In this document: piece by piece, positions 10,570-20,070 of the stretch
Layout of the letters: each line of letters opens with the position of its first letter
Numbering within the stretch: position 1 is the stretch's first letter
From: Heliobacterium chlorum
GTDB taxonomy: Bacteria > Bacillota > Desulfitobacteriia > Heliobacteriales > Heliobacteriaceae
Direction of reading: 5' to 3'
Length of the DNA stretch: 64,000 bases
Assembly: GCF_014502795.1 (NCBI RefSeq)
Contig: NZ_JACVHF010000014.1
Location: 1-64,000 of the forward strand
Notes under the pieces: generated by a model
Seen by the model: only the letters and a program-made list of their open reading frames with translations
Databases searched by the model: none
Told to the model about the DNA's origin: nothing
Program-made: the position numbers and the translations under genes

Positions 10570-10659
10570 TCACAAACAGATCACATCGGCCGCTGCGTCC
10601 GCCAACAGCAGGGAGCAAGAATGCCCTGGCGCCGAGCGGGACAGGTCTAGTACTTTCAT
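10570..10659 (-). pseudogene. Remnant of a CaiB/BaiF-type (family III) CoA-transferase N-terminus
   Basis: The frame reads MKVLDLSRSAPGHSCSLLLA followed by DAAADVICL and a TGA stop. This matches the conserved N-terminus of family III CoA-transferases and alpha-methylacyl-CoA racemases (pattern VLDLSR..AGP.C...LAD.GADVIK.E). Only about 29 residues remain of a protein that is normally near 400. The frame is the same as that of icmF: six codons after the TGA comes GGA and then the GTG at 10548. It is best explained as a deletion scar next to icmF. An open frame extends upstream to 10773 but its extra residues do not look like this family. The rest of the gap up to the gyrB terminator (10660-10814) shows nothing clear. 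Confidence 0.6.
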
Positions 10660-10814
10660 CCCTGAATGGTACCTTGTCATAGGTTGAAGACTCTTATCGG
10701 TTGAGTGCATATACTTTTCTAGTTTATGGTATGAAATCCTTCCGTATTTGATTAAATATTTAGAAAATTTCATGAATTATAGAGCCCAATTATTTCAGCT
10801 TTGCCTTTACAAAC

Positions 10815-10852
10815 AAAAAGACCCTCTCGTCTCAGAAAGACAAAGAGGGCCT
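10815..10852 (-). terminator. Intrinsic terminator of gyrB
   Basis: CCCTCT and AGAGGG arms, extended by GTCT/AGAC, form a hairpin followed on the minus strand by TTTTTG. It starts about 17 nt after the gyrB stop. Confidence 0.8.
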
Positions 10853-10868
10853 TGGCAAAGGTCATTGA

Positions 10869-12809
<1,941 letters not shown>

Positions 12810-12820
12810 TCAGGCAATAC

Positions 12821-12848
12821 AAAAATACCGGACTGAACCCCTTCCGGT
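12821..12848 (-). promoter_or_regulatory. Terminator-like hairpin in gyrB leader (possible attenuator)
   Basis: On the minus strand ACCGGA and TCCGGT (12843-12848, 12827-12832) form a hairpin that is followed by ATTTTTG, all between the gyrB promoter and its start codon. The arrangement looks like a weak intrinsic terminator placed before the gene. A second, competing hairpin was not found. Confidence 0.45.
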
Positions 12849-12861
12849 CTTCCAAAAGCAT

Positions 12862-12890
12862 ATTATAGCATACTTTACCGATTTACACAA
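12862..12890 (-). promoter_or_regulatory. gyrB promoter
   Basis: On the minus strand TTGTGT (12885-12890) and a consensus TATAAT (12862-12867) are separated by 17 bp, 70 bp upstream of the gyrB start. Confidence 0.75.
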
Positions 12891-12907
12891 ATTTCTCAGA
12901 ATCCTGG

Positions 12908-13186
12908 CTATTTCTGTGCTTCTTCCCAGGCTTTCAACATCGTTTTGATGTTATTGCCTCGTTTCATCAGGGTCATCGAGGAGATGGGTGAGAGGTAGAT
13001 GTAATCGGTGGTGACGACAAAGGATTTCTCTTTTCCCTCTTCCGCAATCCGCTTGACAAAGCCTTCGTCCCGTACCGTCGATAAAAACTCCTTCGTCGTC
13101 GCCGCCTGCGTCGATGATTCCAGGTCGATGATCGCGATAACATCCTCTTTCGGGACGATGATTTCCCCGCCGAGATGTAAAAACAT
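12908..13186 (-). CDS. remB: RemB-like extracellular matrix regulator (DUF370)
   Basis: This 92-residue protein belongs to the DUF370 family (YaaB/RemB). It begins MFLHLGGEIIVPKEDVIAII and carries the typical core FVVTTDYIYLSPISSMTL. In Bacillus, RemB sits between recF and gyrB, as here, and the related RemA is a DNA-binding activator of matrix genes. Start ATG 13186 follows TAGGAGG. The gene begins 11 nt after recF stops, so recF and remB are one transcription unit. The role in this organism is inferred from family and position only. Confidence 0.9.
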   Translation of the reverse strand: MFLHLGGEIIVPKEDVIAIIDLESSTQAATTKEFLSTVRDEGFVKRIAEEGKEKSFVVTTDYIYLSPISSMTLMKRGNNIKTMLKAWEEAQK

Positions 13187-13197
13187 AGGTGGACCTC

Positions 13198-14316
13198 CTA
13201 ACTATCCCTTTGAGAAACCTGTCCCGCCTGAACTTGATAGATGCCGGCTTTGGCCAGCAGTTCTGCCGGAAACGCCTGCAAGTGGGTCGTCGTGATAAAG
13301 ACCTGAATATGTCGACGGTCCAAGTCAGCGAGCAACTGCTCCCGACGGGTCGGATCGAGTTCACTCATGACGTCATCGAGCAACACGAGGGGATATTCTC
13401 CGCGGCTTTGCTGAATAAAGGCGATCTCAGCCAGCTTGAGCGATAAGGCGATCGATCGCTGCTGCCCTTGGGAGGCGTATAAACGAGCTTCACGCCCCTG
13501 CAAATATAGCTGCAAGTCATCCCGATGCGGGCCGGTCAACGTAGCATGACGGGCGATCTCTTCAGCCCGGCGCTCGATCAACTTTTCCCGATAAGCTTGC
13601 GGCCATTTCCCGCGATCGGCCGGCAGCGAAAAAGAAGAACGATAAGTAAGCTCCAGTTCTTCCTTATCCCGGCTTAAGCCCCGGTAAATCTGGCGGGCAT
13701 GAGGTGCGATCCGTGCCACCCCGTCAAGGCGACGGGCGAGAACTTCCACGGCGAGCGGGGTGATCTGCTCATCCCACAGTTCTAGTTCGGCCGGTTTTGC
13801 TTTTCCCTCGCGAATTCCCCGTAAGATCGCATTGCGCTGCGTCAAGAGACGGCTATAGCGGGAGAGCACATCCCCATAAGCCGGTGATGCCTGGGCGAGT
13901 TCCCGATCGAGAAAACGTCTTCTCTGAGCCGGCGACCCCTTGACCAGGGATAGATCTTCCGGTGAAAAGACGACCGTGTTGATCGCGTCAGACAGTTCAG
14001 CCATCCGGCGAAGCTTGCGGCCGTTGATACGGGCCAGCTTTTTTCGCTCGCCGCCGTAGGCGAGTTCCAACGTCACTGGGTGAGCAGAAGAGAGGCCAGT
14101 CGCCTTGATGCGATAAAACTCCTCCTGCCACTGCACCATATCGGGATCGCGAGCATCCCGGTGAGAGCCGCTGCCGCTCAAGAGGGCGATGGCCTCCAAC
14201 AAGTTTGTCTTCCCTTGACCGTTTGGGCCGACAAAGATATTCAACCCCGGCTGAAAGGACCTATTCAGTTCTTGGTAATTACGAAAATGAACCAACTCAA
14301 TTTGTTGGATCTCCAT
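13198..14316 (-). CDS. recF: DNA replication and repair protein RecF
   Basis: RecF is an SMC-like ATPase that helps load RecA at gaps through RecFOR. The N-terminal Walker A is GPNGQGKTNLLEA, the signature region is YASQGQQRSIALSLKLAEI, and Walker B is LVLLDDVMSELD. The protein reads MEIQQIELVHFRNYQ from ATG 14316, a normal family start. The ribosome binding site is weak; an upstream TTG at 14337 is less likely. The length of 372 residues is typical. The small S4-domain protein (YaaA) often found between dnaN and recF is missing; instead the gap holds DnaA boxes and a hairpin. Confidence 0.95.
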   Translation of the reverse strand: MEIQQIELVHFRNYQELNRSFQPGLNIFVGPNGQGKTNLLEAIALLSGSGSHRDARDPDMVQWQEEFYRIKATGLSSAHPVTLELAYGGERKKLARINGRKLRRMAELSDAINTVVFSPEDLSLVKGSPAQRRRFLDRELAQASPAYGDVLSRYSRLLTQRNAILRGIREGKAKPAELELWDEQITPLAVEVLARRLDGVARIAPHARQIYRGLSRDKEELELTYRSSFSLPADRGKWPQAYREKLIERRAEEIARHATLTGPHRDDLQLYLQGREARLYASQGQQRSIALSLKLAEIAFIQQSRGEYPLVLLDDVMSELDPTRREQLLADLDRRHIQVFITTTHLQAFPAELLAKAGIYQVQAGQVSQRDS

Positions 14317-14422
14317 GTGCCACGCCCATTTTATCAATTCTGAATTGAATATATCGAGTATAGTCCAATTTTACTACAGTGATGTAATTTTTTCCAACAA
14401 GCCTGTATATACTCCAATAGGA

Positions 14423-14455
14423 GCCAGCCGGAAGAAAAGCTTTCCTCCGGCTGGC
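14423..14455. terminator. Large inverted repeat after dnaN
   Basis: GCCAGCCGGA and TCCGGCTGGC are perfect 10-bp arms with a 13-nt loop between dnaN and recF. There is no clear T-run on either side, so termination is only probable. It sits next to the DnaA-box cluster and could have another role there. Confidence 0.5.
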
Positions 14456-14462
14456 CTGATGG

Positions 14463-14605
14463 ATATCCACAACGTTTTTTTTATGCTGATCGTTCTTTCT
14501 TTGGGGAGCATTGTTTCGGAAAATCGTATTAGCAAAAGTTATTCACAACGGTCCTACCCCGTTCCAGGGAGCGAGCTAGTTCGTAAAGATATCCACAGTG
14601 GATAA
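14463..14605. promoter_or_regulatory. DnaA-box cluster between dnaN and recF
   Basis: Four sites differ by one base from TTATCCACA: ATATCCACA at 14463-14471 and 14589-14597, TTATTCACA at 14539-14547, and the reverse-strand AGTGGATAA at 14597-14605. The last two are back to back and end just before the dnaN stop codon. They may bind DnaA as part of a dispersed origin or to tune the region. Confidence 0.6.
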
Positions 14606-14606
14606 C

Positions 14607-15722
14607 TTATACGGTCCGCACAGGCACGATGAGATAGAGGTACCGCTCTTCACCGACAGGGCGCAGTACACCGGGAGCCAAGGTGGCTGTTAAATCCATA
14701 TAGACATCGTCGGTAGTGATCACCTTCAACGCATCCTGAAGGTAACGGTAGTTAAAGGCGATGGGAATCGGATCGCCGCCCACATCGACAAAGACTTCTT
14801 CGTAGATATGGCCCACTTCCGGCGAGTTAGCCCGGATCGTCAAGGTGTTTTTATCGCTGGAGAGCTTGATAATGTTGGAACCTTCTTTGCCGATGGCTGC
14901 AAGAGAAGCCCGGTCTACCGAATCGGCTAAGGCTTTGACGGAAACAGTCATCCGGGTTTTGTAATCTCTAGGGATAACCTGTTGATATTTCGGGTATTGA
15001 CCTTCGATAATGCGCAGGATGACTCGCATGCGATCCGTTTCCAAGAGCGCCTGGGACCGAGTGATGGTGATCTGTAAAGAAGCTTCATCATCGCTCAGCA
15101 GCCGTGCCACATCGGACAAAGTTTTGGCATGCAGGATCACCTGCCGGTTCTGCTGGATCACTGATTCGGTAGCTTGGCCGGACAAAAGCGCCAACCGGTG
15201 CGTATCGGTAGCCACCCAGCGAACCTCTTCCGGCGAGATGTCCCAAAGAACCCCTGTAAACCAAGGCCTTGATTCATCGGTCGATGCAGCAAAACAGACG
15301 AGCCGTGTCATCTCTTTGAATTGTCCTTGGGTCAAGATCAGGTGGTCGCCATCCAATATTGCCGGAAGTAAGGGGAACTCCTGTGGATTCATGGTGTTTA
15401 AAGTCAACTCGGATCCATGGTAGCGAACCTTTAAGGCCGGCGTTTCTCCGGAAATATAGAAGGTGATCGGGCCTTCCGGCAAACGGCGAGCCATTTCGTT
15501 AAAAATCCGAGCGTTGACGACTGTCGAACCTGTTTGTACGGTCTTGACAGGAATGGTGTACTCAATCCCCAGTTCCATATCTGTAGCAACTAAACGCAAG
15601 ACATCGTCGAGGGCTTCCATGTATATTCCGCTGAGGATAGGAATAGTGGCGCGGGACGAAACTGCACGGGAAACGGCGTTCACCGCTTCAAGCAGTTCAC
15701 CGCGGGAACAGGAAAACTCCAT
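14607..15722 (-). CDS. dnaN: DNA polymerase III beta sliding clamp
   Basis: The 371-residue protein forms the ring that tethers the replicative polymerase to DNA. It begins MEFSCSRGELLEAVNAVSRA and ends with the conserved YLYLIVPVRTV, near the usual MPMRL-like C-terminus. Three clamp domains of equal size are expected for this length. Start ATG 15722 follows AAGGAGG. It lies 160 nt downstream of dnaA, and the gap contains DnaA boxes, so dnaA-dnaN expression may be autoregulated by DnaA. Confidence 0.96.
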   Translation of the reverse strand: MEFSCSRGELLEAVNAVSRAVSSRATIPILSGIYMEALDDVLRLVATDMELGIEYTIPVKTVQTGSTVVNARIFNEMARRLPEGPITFYISGETPALKVRYHGSELTLNTMNPQEFPLLPAILDGDHLILTQGQFKEMTRLVCFAASTDESRPWFTGVLWDISPEEVRWVATDTHRLALLSGQATESVIQQNRQVILHAKTLSDVARLLSDDEASLQITITRSQALLETDRMRVILRIIEGQYPKYQQVIPRDYKTRMTVSVKALADSVDRASLAAIGKEGSNIIKLSSDKNTLTIRANSPEVGHIYEEVFVDVGGDPIPIAFNYRYLQDALKVITTDDVYMDLTATLAPGVLRPVGEERYLYLIVPVRTV

Positions 15723-15795
15723 GCCGTGGAACCTCCTTGGTTTGGGCCTTTTCTCCCTCTTTTAAAAACAGTAGTCATCGTAGGGAGCCGGGATA

Positions 15796-15859
15796 TGTGG
15801 AAAACTCCGCCAAAATCTTGCCAGATTTCAATTGGAGCTGTGGATAACTCTGGGGATAA
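15796..15859. promoter_or_regulatory. DnaA-box cluster between dnaA and dnaN
   Basis: A perfect reverse box TGTGGATAA lies at 15839-15847. One-mismatch boxes are TGTGGAAAA (15796-15804) and TGGGGATAA (15851-15859). A weaker GGGGGATAA follows at 15871. In several Firmicutes the dnaA-dnaN gap holds the DNA unwinding half of a bipartite oriC. Confidence 0.75.
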
Positions 15860-15882
15860 GTGGACTATTCGGGGGATAACTT

Positions 15883-17220
15883 TTAAGTTCTTTGGATTTT
15901 TTCTTTTAAAAGTTGAATAGTCATTTCTAACTGGGGATCTTTTTGAATATCTTTTGTGATTTTTTCATGGGCGTGAATGACCGTTGTATGGTCTCGGCCG
16001 CCAAATTCTTCACCGATCTTCGGCAAGGATACATCGAGCATCTCCCGGGACAGGTACATGGCGATTTGGCGGGGGAAAGCCACGTCGCGGGTACGCTTTT
16101 TCGCTTTAAAATCATCGACCTTCATCGAAAAGTGTTCCGCCACCACCTCTTGAATCAAGGCGATGGTAATCACTTTAATCCGATGGTTCGGGATGATGTT
16201 GCGCAACGCTTCTTCCGCTGTGTCTGCATTGAGCGGTTTTCCGCTCAACGATGCAAAGGCCATCACCCGGTTGAGGGCGCCTTCTAACTCCCGAATGTTC
16301 GATTGAATCGTATTGGCGATGAAGACCATGACTTCGTTAGGTACATTTAAGTTTTCCAGGATAGCTTTTTTACGTAAAATCGCGATTCTTGTCTCTAAAT
16401 CAGGCGGATTGATGTCCGTAATCAAGCCCCACTCGAATCGGCTGCGCAGCCGGTCTTCCAGAGTGGGGATTTCTTTTGGCGGGCGATCAGAGGAGATGAT
16501 GATCTGTTTACTTGACTCGTGAAGTGCGTTAAAAGTGTGAAAAAATTCCTCTTGTGTACGTTCTTTTCCAGCCAAAAACTGAATATCGTCGATTAGGAGG
16601 ACATCAATGTTCCGATAACGGTTGCGAAATTCAACGGTCTTATCATCCCGGATGGAATTAATCAGCTCATTGGTAAACTTCTCGGAAGAGACATAGACGA
16701 CGCGAGTGCTCGGCCGCTGATCGATGACGAAGTGACCGATGGCCTGCATTAAATGAGTTTTCCCCAAACCGACGCCGCCATAAATGAACAGGGGGTTATA
16801 CGCTTTGGCCGGTGATTCGGCGACGGCCAAAGAGGCGGCATGGGCAAAACGGTTTGAGTTACCGACGACAAAGGTGTCGAAGGTGTACTTCGGGTTTAGG
16901 ACCGGCGGGTCTACATCCTCGACCGGTGCCGCTCGCCGGGGCGAATCGGCGGGGCGGCGTGGTTCCTGGTTCGGTGAGAAAAAACGCACGTCCACCGTAT
17001 CACCCAATACCAGGGACAGGGCATTCTTAACCAATGTAGCGTAGCGGTTTTCTAACCAATCTCGGGCCAAGTCATTGGGAACGCCCACATGTGCTTCCCC
17101 GCCTTGAAGAGCGATCAATTGCGTGTTTTTCAGCCAGGTATCAAAACTGGCCGGCTTCAGTTCTTGTCGTAAAATTTCCAGCGTTTGTTGCCATAGTCCG
17201 GCAAGCTGTGATTGCACCAC
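15883..17220 (-). CDS. dnaA: Chromosomal replication initiator protein DnaA
   Basis: DnaA binds the boxes in oriC and opens the DNA in its ATP form. The N-terminal domain I ([20 protein letters not shown]) is followed by a variable linker (residues about 90-115). The AAA+ domain has Walker [14 protein letters not shown], Walker [11 protein letters not shown] and sensor residues. The C-terminal DNA-binding domain carries the signature [14 protein letters not shown]. Length is 445 residues. The start is GTG 17220 (a second GTG follows at once). It is flanked by DnaA boxes on both sides and by oriC upstream. Confidence 0.98.
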   Translation of the reverse strand: MVQSQLAGLWQQTLEILRQELKPASFDTWLKNTQLIALQGGEAHVGVPNDLARDWLENRYATLVKNALSLVLGDTVDVRFFSPNQEPRRPADSPRRAAPVEDVDPPVLNPKYTFDTFVVGNSNRFAHAASLAVAESPAKAYNPLFIYGGVGLGKTHLMQAIGHFVIDQRPSTRVVYVSSEKFTNELINSIRDDKTVEFRNRYRNIDVLLIDDIQFLAGKERTQEEFFHTFNALHESSKQIIISSDRPPKEIPTLEDRLRSRFEWGLITDINPPDLETRIAILRKKAILENLNVPNEVMVFIANTIQSNIRELEGALNRVMAFASLSGKPLNADTAEEALRNIIPNHRIKVITIALIQEVVAEHFSMKVDDFKAKKRTRDVAFPRQIAMYLSREMLDVSLPKIGEEFGGRDHTTVIHAHEKITKDIQKDPQLEMTIQLLKEKIQRT

Positions 17221-17240
17221 AGGTACCCCCAGTTCGGACG

Positions 17241-17551
17241 TTATTCACAGGGATTAATCGATTATCCCCATTCCGACCGTTTTTCTATCTAGCGTTATAT
17301 ATAGTAGGATAAAGGCTTCAATTTCGGATTATCCACATTATGCGGCCATGTGGACGAAAAAAATGGGGGATGAAAAAGGAGAGGCGATAAAATAATTTGT
17401 AATTCTGTCGAAGCTGTGAATATAAGACGGAAAAACGCACATTTTATCCACACGCTGTGGAGTAAATTCGGGAAAACCGCGTGGTTCGTCGAGTTATCCA
17501 CCTGTGGATAATATTCATTCACAATTGTACCGTGCGTGAGAGTTATCCACA
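17241..17551. other. oriC: Chromosomal origin oriC, main DnaA-box region
   Basis: Four perfect DnaA boxes lie between dnaA and rpmH: TTATCCACA at 17329-17337, 17444-17452 and 17543-17551, and its reverse complement at 17503-17511. One-mismatch boxes are at 17241-17249 (TTATTCACA), 17262-17270 (TTATCCCCA) and 17494-17502 (TTATCCACC); the last one faces the box at 17503. A/T-rich stretches occur at about 17281-17312 and 17385-17405. Gene direction switches from minus to plus across this region, as expected for divergent replication forks. Confidence 0.93.
17294..17321 (-). promoter_or_regulatory. Probable dnaA promoter
   Basis: On the minus strand TTGAAG (17316-17321) and TATAAC (17294-17299) are 16 bp apart, 74 bp upstream of the dnaA start and between DnaA boxes. 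DnaA binding at the flanking boxes (17241, 17262, 17329) could repress it. Confidence 0.55.
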
Positions 17552-17600
17552 AGGGGATAACTTTGAAAAAATTCCCCTCTCTTGGCACCGTGGCTCAATC

Positions 17601-17630
17601 TTGACTTTTCTATCGATGCTCCACTATAAT
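17601..17630 (+). promoter_or_regulatory. rpmH promoter
   Basis: TTGACT (17601-17606) and TATAAT (17625-17630) are separated by 18 bp, 90 bp upstream of rpmH. Confidence 0.75.
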
Positions 17631-17719
17631 GTAAATTGTTTGTCTCGAGCCGCCAGGGCATGTGTTGTCTATTGCGGATAGATTTGTCGAGAATGGTAAA
17701 AGCTAAGGAGGTGTAAAAA

Positions 17720-17854
17720 TTGAAACGCACCTATCAACCGAAAAATCGTAAACACAAGCGCGTTCACGGTTTCCTGAGCCGTATGAGCACGCCGAACGGC
17801 CGAAACGTTTTGAAACGGCGCCGTGCAAAAGGAAGGAAAAAACTTAGTGCATAA
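17720..17854 (+). CDS. rpmH: 50S ribosomal protein L34
   Basis: The 44-residue, highly basic protein reads [20 protein letters not shown] and continues with the conserved [20 protein letters not shown] and LSA, which matches L34 along its whole length. It starts with TTG at 17720 after AAGGAGGTG (17705-17713). It is the first gene on the rightward side of oriC and is followed by rnpA, the usual pairing. Confidence 0.97.
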   Translation: MKRTYQPKNRKHKRVHGFLSRMSTPNGRNVLKRRRAKGRKKLSA

Positions 17855-17880
17855 GGCCGCTTCGGGGGCCTTCTTTTGTT
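17853..17880 (+). terminator. Hairpin between rpmH and rnpA
   Basis: AAGGCC and GGCCTT arms (17853-17858, 17867-17872) are followed by CTTTTGTTTT directly after the rpmH stop. It is probably a partial terminator that lowers rnpA expression relative to L34. Confidence 0.65.
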
Positions 17881-17899
17881 TTCCGGGGGGTGACGAGTA

Positions 17900-18271
17900 A
17901 TGCTGGCCCGGCGCTATCGCTTGCGTCGAAACAAAGATTTTCAATCCGTCTATCAGCGAGGTAAATCCTACGGCGGAAAGTTTGTCGTCTTGTATCGACT
18001 CCAGCATCGATCCCCCTCGCCTTCTTTATCTAAAATGAAACTGTCTCGTCGATTTGGGTTTTCCGTGTCGAGTAAAGTAGGTAAAGCGACTGTACGCAAC
18101 AAGATAAAACGTATCTTTCGAGAGATCTGTCGCAGACACAAAACCCAACTACTGGATGGTAGTGATATAATTTTAATCGCCCGGTCAAAAATAAAAGGAA
18201 TTCCCTTCCGTTTAGTCGAAGAAGATGTCATCAAATTATTTAAAAGGGCCAAGCTCTGGACGGGGGGATAA
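17900..18271 (+). CDS. rnpA: Ribonuclease P protein component
   Basis: RnpA is the protein cofactor of RNase P, which trims tRNA 5' leaders. The N-terminus [20 protein letters not shown] and the RNR motif in [17 protein letters not shown] are characteristic. Length is 123 residues. Start ATG 17900 follows GGGGGGTGA. The stop overlaps the yidD Shine-Dalgarno, and the two genes are separated by one base. Confidence 0.95.
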   Translation: MLARRYRLRRNKDFQSVYQRGKSYGGKFVVLYRLQHRSPSPSLSKMKLSRRFGFSVSSKVGKATVRNKIKRIFREICRRHKTQLLDGSDIILIARSKIKGIPFRLVEEDVIKLFKRAKLWTGG

Positions 18272-18272
18272 G

Positions 18273-18485
18273 ATGCGGATAGTTGATCTGTTTATCGCTC
18301 CGATCCGGTTTTATCAACGTTATATTTCTCCACTAAGCGGACCTTCTTGTCGGTTTGTTCCCACATGTTCGGAATACGCTATTCAGGCGCTGCAAAAATA
18401 CGGCGTCATAGTAGGTTTGGGGAAAGCAATTTGGCGTTTGCTCCGTTGTCACCCCTTTCATCCCGGGGGATATGATCCCGTATGA
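18273..18485 (+). CDS. yidD: Membrane protein insertion efficiency factor YidD
   Basis: The 70-residue protein has the family core [20 protein letters not shown] followed by SEYA and [12 protein letters not shown]. Conserved cysteines are present. It is amphipathic and membrane-associated, and helps YidC-dependent insertion. Start ATG 18273 directly follows the rnpA stop and GGGGGGA. It lies between rnpA and yidC, its standard place. Confidence 0.95.
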   Translation: MRIVDLFIAPIRFYQRYISPLSGPSCRFVPTCSEYAIQALQKYGVIVGLGKAIWRLLRCHPFHPGGYDPV

Positions 18486-18529
18486 CCGTCTCCGATCGAG
18501 CGGTACATAAGTAAGGAGGAATGCGCGTC

Positions 18530-19204
18530 TTGTGGGACCAGTTGGTTAAGTCATTTACCGATATGATCGAGTTCTTTTACTCCATTACGGTTACCGCCGG
18601 AGTACCGAGTTACGGACTGGCTATCGTACTGATCACCATCGTGATCAAAATGCTGCTTTATCCGTTGAGCGCAAAGCAGATGAAATCGATGAAAGCTATG
18701 TCTGAATTGGCGCCGAAACAAAAAGCAATTCAAGAAAAATATAAAAAGGATCCCCAAAAAGCCCAAGAAGCCATGATGGCTTTGTACAAAGAACACGGTG
18801 TAAACCCCTTAAGCGGTTGTTTACCCTTAGTCATTCAGTTTCCGATCCTGATCGCTTTTTACAACGGATTAAGGAATTTTCAATTTCAAAACGAAGCCCA
18901 TGCTCAATTTTTATGGGTACCGAATCTCTCTCTTGTCGATCCCTATATTCTCCCCTTACTAGCTGCTGCAACAACCTTCTTACAAATGAAAGTATCTAGT
19001 CCTACCACTTCGACCGGTAATGCCCAAGCCGAGCAAACGCAAAAAATCATGCTGTATGTCATGCCGGTCATGATTGGCTGGATGGCTCATAACTTTCCCG
19101 CCGGCTTGTCCCTCTATTGGGTGGTATTCAACACGGTCGGTATCCTTCAGCAACTGTACATCAACCGGAGCCTGAACGTGCGGAAGGGAGAAGGAACCGC
19201 TTAA
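18530..19204 (+). CDS. yidC: Membrane protein insertase YidC / SpoIIIJ
   Basis: The 224-residue integral membrane protein inserts proteins into the cytoplasmic membrane alone or with Sec. It shows the YidC core: IVLITIVIKMLLYPLSAKQM with the conserved arginine region nearby, a cytoplasmic coiled loop (residues about 55-90), then PLVIQFPILIAFYNGL and later membrane segments ending near SLYWVVFNTVG. TTG 18530 is preferred because TAAGGAGGA lies 9 nt upstream; the ATG at 18521 abuts that site. In spore formers this gene is often called spoIIIJ. Overlap of one base with jag couples the two. Confidence 0.93.
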   Translation: MWDQLVKSFTDMIEFFYSITVTAGVPSYGLAIVLITIVIKMLLYPLSAKQMKSMKAMSELAPKQKAIQEKYKKDPQKAQEAMMALYKEHGVNPLSGCLPLVIQFPILIAFYNGLRNFQFQNEAHAQFLWVPNLSLVDPYILPLLAAATTFLQMKVSSPTTSTGNAQAEQTQKIMLYVMPVMIGWMAHNFPAGLSLYWVVFNTVGILQQLYINRSLNVRKGEGTA

Positions 19205-19998
19205 TGACCGAACCGATCACTTTGGAAAAGACTGCAAAAACAGTGGAAGAGGCTGTTCGTGCCGGACTGGCTGAATTACAGCTCGAAGAAAAGGATGTAG
19301 AAGTTCTCGTCCTGGAAGAGCCGTCGAAAGGTTTTCTGGGGTTGATAGGGACAAGGCCGGCGCGAGTGCGTTTAACCGTTAAGCCTGATCCAGTCCGGGA
19401 TGCCGTCCGTTTTTTGAAGGATGTATTCCGTACCATGGGTGTCGAGGCGGAAATTGTACCCGAATGGCGCGATACGAACTTGTTTATTGGGTTCAAAGGG
19501 GACGACCTAGGCATTCTGATTGGTCGCCGCGGTGATACCCTGGACGCATTGCAGTATCTTGTCAATTTGGCCGTCAACCGGCAAGGGCCGGAACGGATCC
19601 GTATTGTTCTCGATGTAGAAAATTATCGTCAGCGCCGGGAAGAGACACTGGTGCGACTGGCTAAACGACTTTCCGAAAAAGTGATCCGGACAGGTTCACG
19701 GGTGGTGTTGGAACCGATGAGCCCGCAGGAACGACGGATTATCCATACGGCCCTACAGGGAAATCCGAAAGTCGTCACTTATTCCGAAGGGGAAGAACCC
19801 TTCCGAAAAGTGGTAATCGGGCCCAAGTATGAGTCCAAGCGTCCCCGGACGGAGACAGCGGCACCATCTCGATTTGATCCCCGCCGGTCCACCCGTCCCT
19901 ACAGGAGTGATCATAAGGATAATTATGCGACGGGGGCACGGGTCAACTCTTACGGGAAACAGACTCCCCTCAATGGGAACGATGAAGAAATCCTTTAG
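19204..19998 (+). CDS. jag: RNA-binding protein Jag / KhpB (SpoIIIJ-associated)
   Basis: Three domains are visible: an N-terminal Jag_N domain (AVRAGLAELQLEEKDVEVLV...GFLGLIG), a KH domain with the GRRGDTL loop (residues about 90-165), and an R3H domain around residues 170-225 (LEPMSPQERRIIHTAL). A basic, disordered tail follows to residue 264. KhpB acts with KhpA as an RNA chaperone affecting cell division and sporulation. The ATG at 19204 overlaps the yidC stop (TAATG). Confidence 0.93.
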   Translation: MTEPITLEKTAKTVEEAVRAGLAELQLEEKDVEVLVLEEPSKGFLGLIGTRPARVRLTVKPDPVRDAVRFLKDVFRTMGVEAEIVPEWRDTNLFIGFKGDDLGILIGRRGDTLDALQYLVNLAVNRQGPERIRIVLDVENYRQRREETLVRLAKRLSEKVIRTGSRVVLEPMSPQERRIIHTALQGNPKVVTYSEGEEPFRKVVIGPKYESKRPRTETAAPSRFDPRRSTRPYRSDHKDNYATGARVNSYGKQTPLNGNDEEIL

Positions 19999-20026
19999 TA
20001 TGTGTATCTACAATTGAGGAAATAAT

Positions 20027-20051
20027 AAAAAAGCGCCTAGGCGCTTTTTTT
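20027..20051 (+). terminator. Intrinsic terminator after jag
   Basis: AAAAAAGCGCC and GGCGCTTTTTT are arms of a short perfect hairpin ending in T7 at 20045-20051. It ends the rpmH-to-jag unit before mnmE. Confidence 0.88.
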
Positions 20052-20070
20052 CCTATCTGTTGGAAGAGGG

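Noticed and set aside
10570-10773. 67-codon frame upstream of icmF as an intact gene
   Set aside because: Only the last 29 residues resemble a known family and they end abruptly within its first domain; the first part is A/T-rich without a ribosome binding site.
10660-10814. Cobalamin riboswitch upstream of icmF
   Set aside because: No B12-box or conserved core could be found in the gap.
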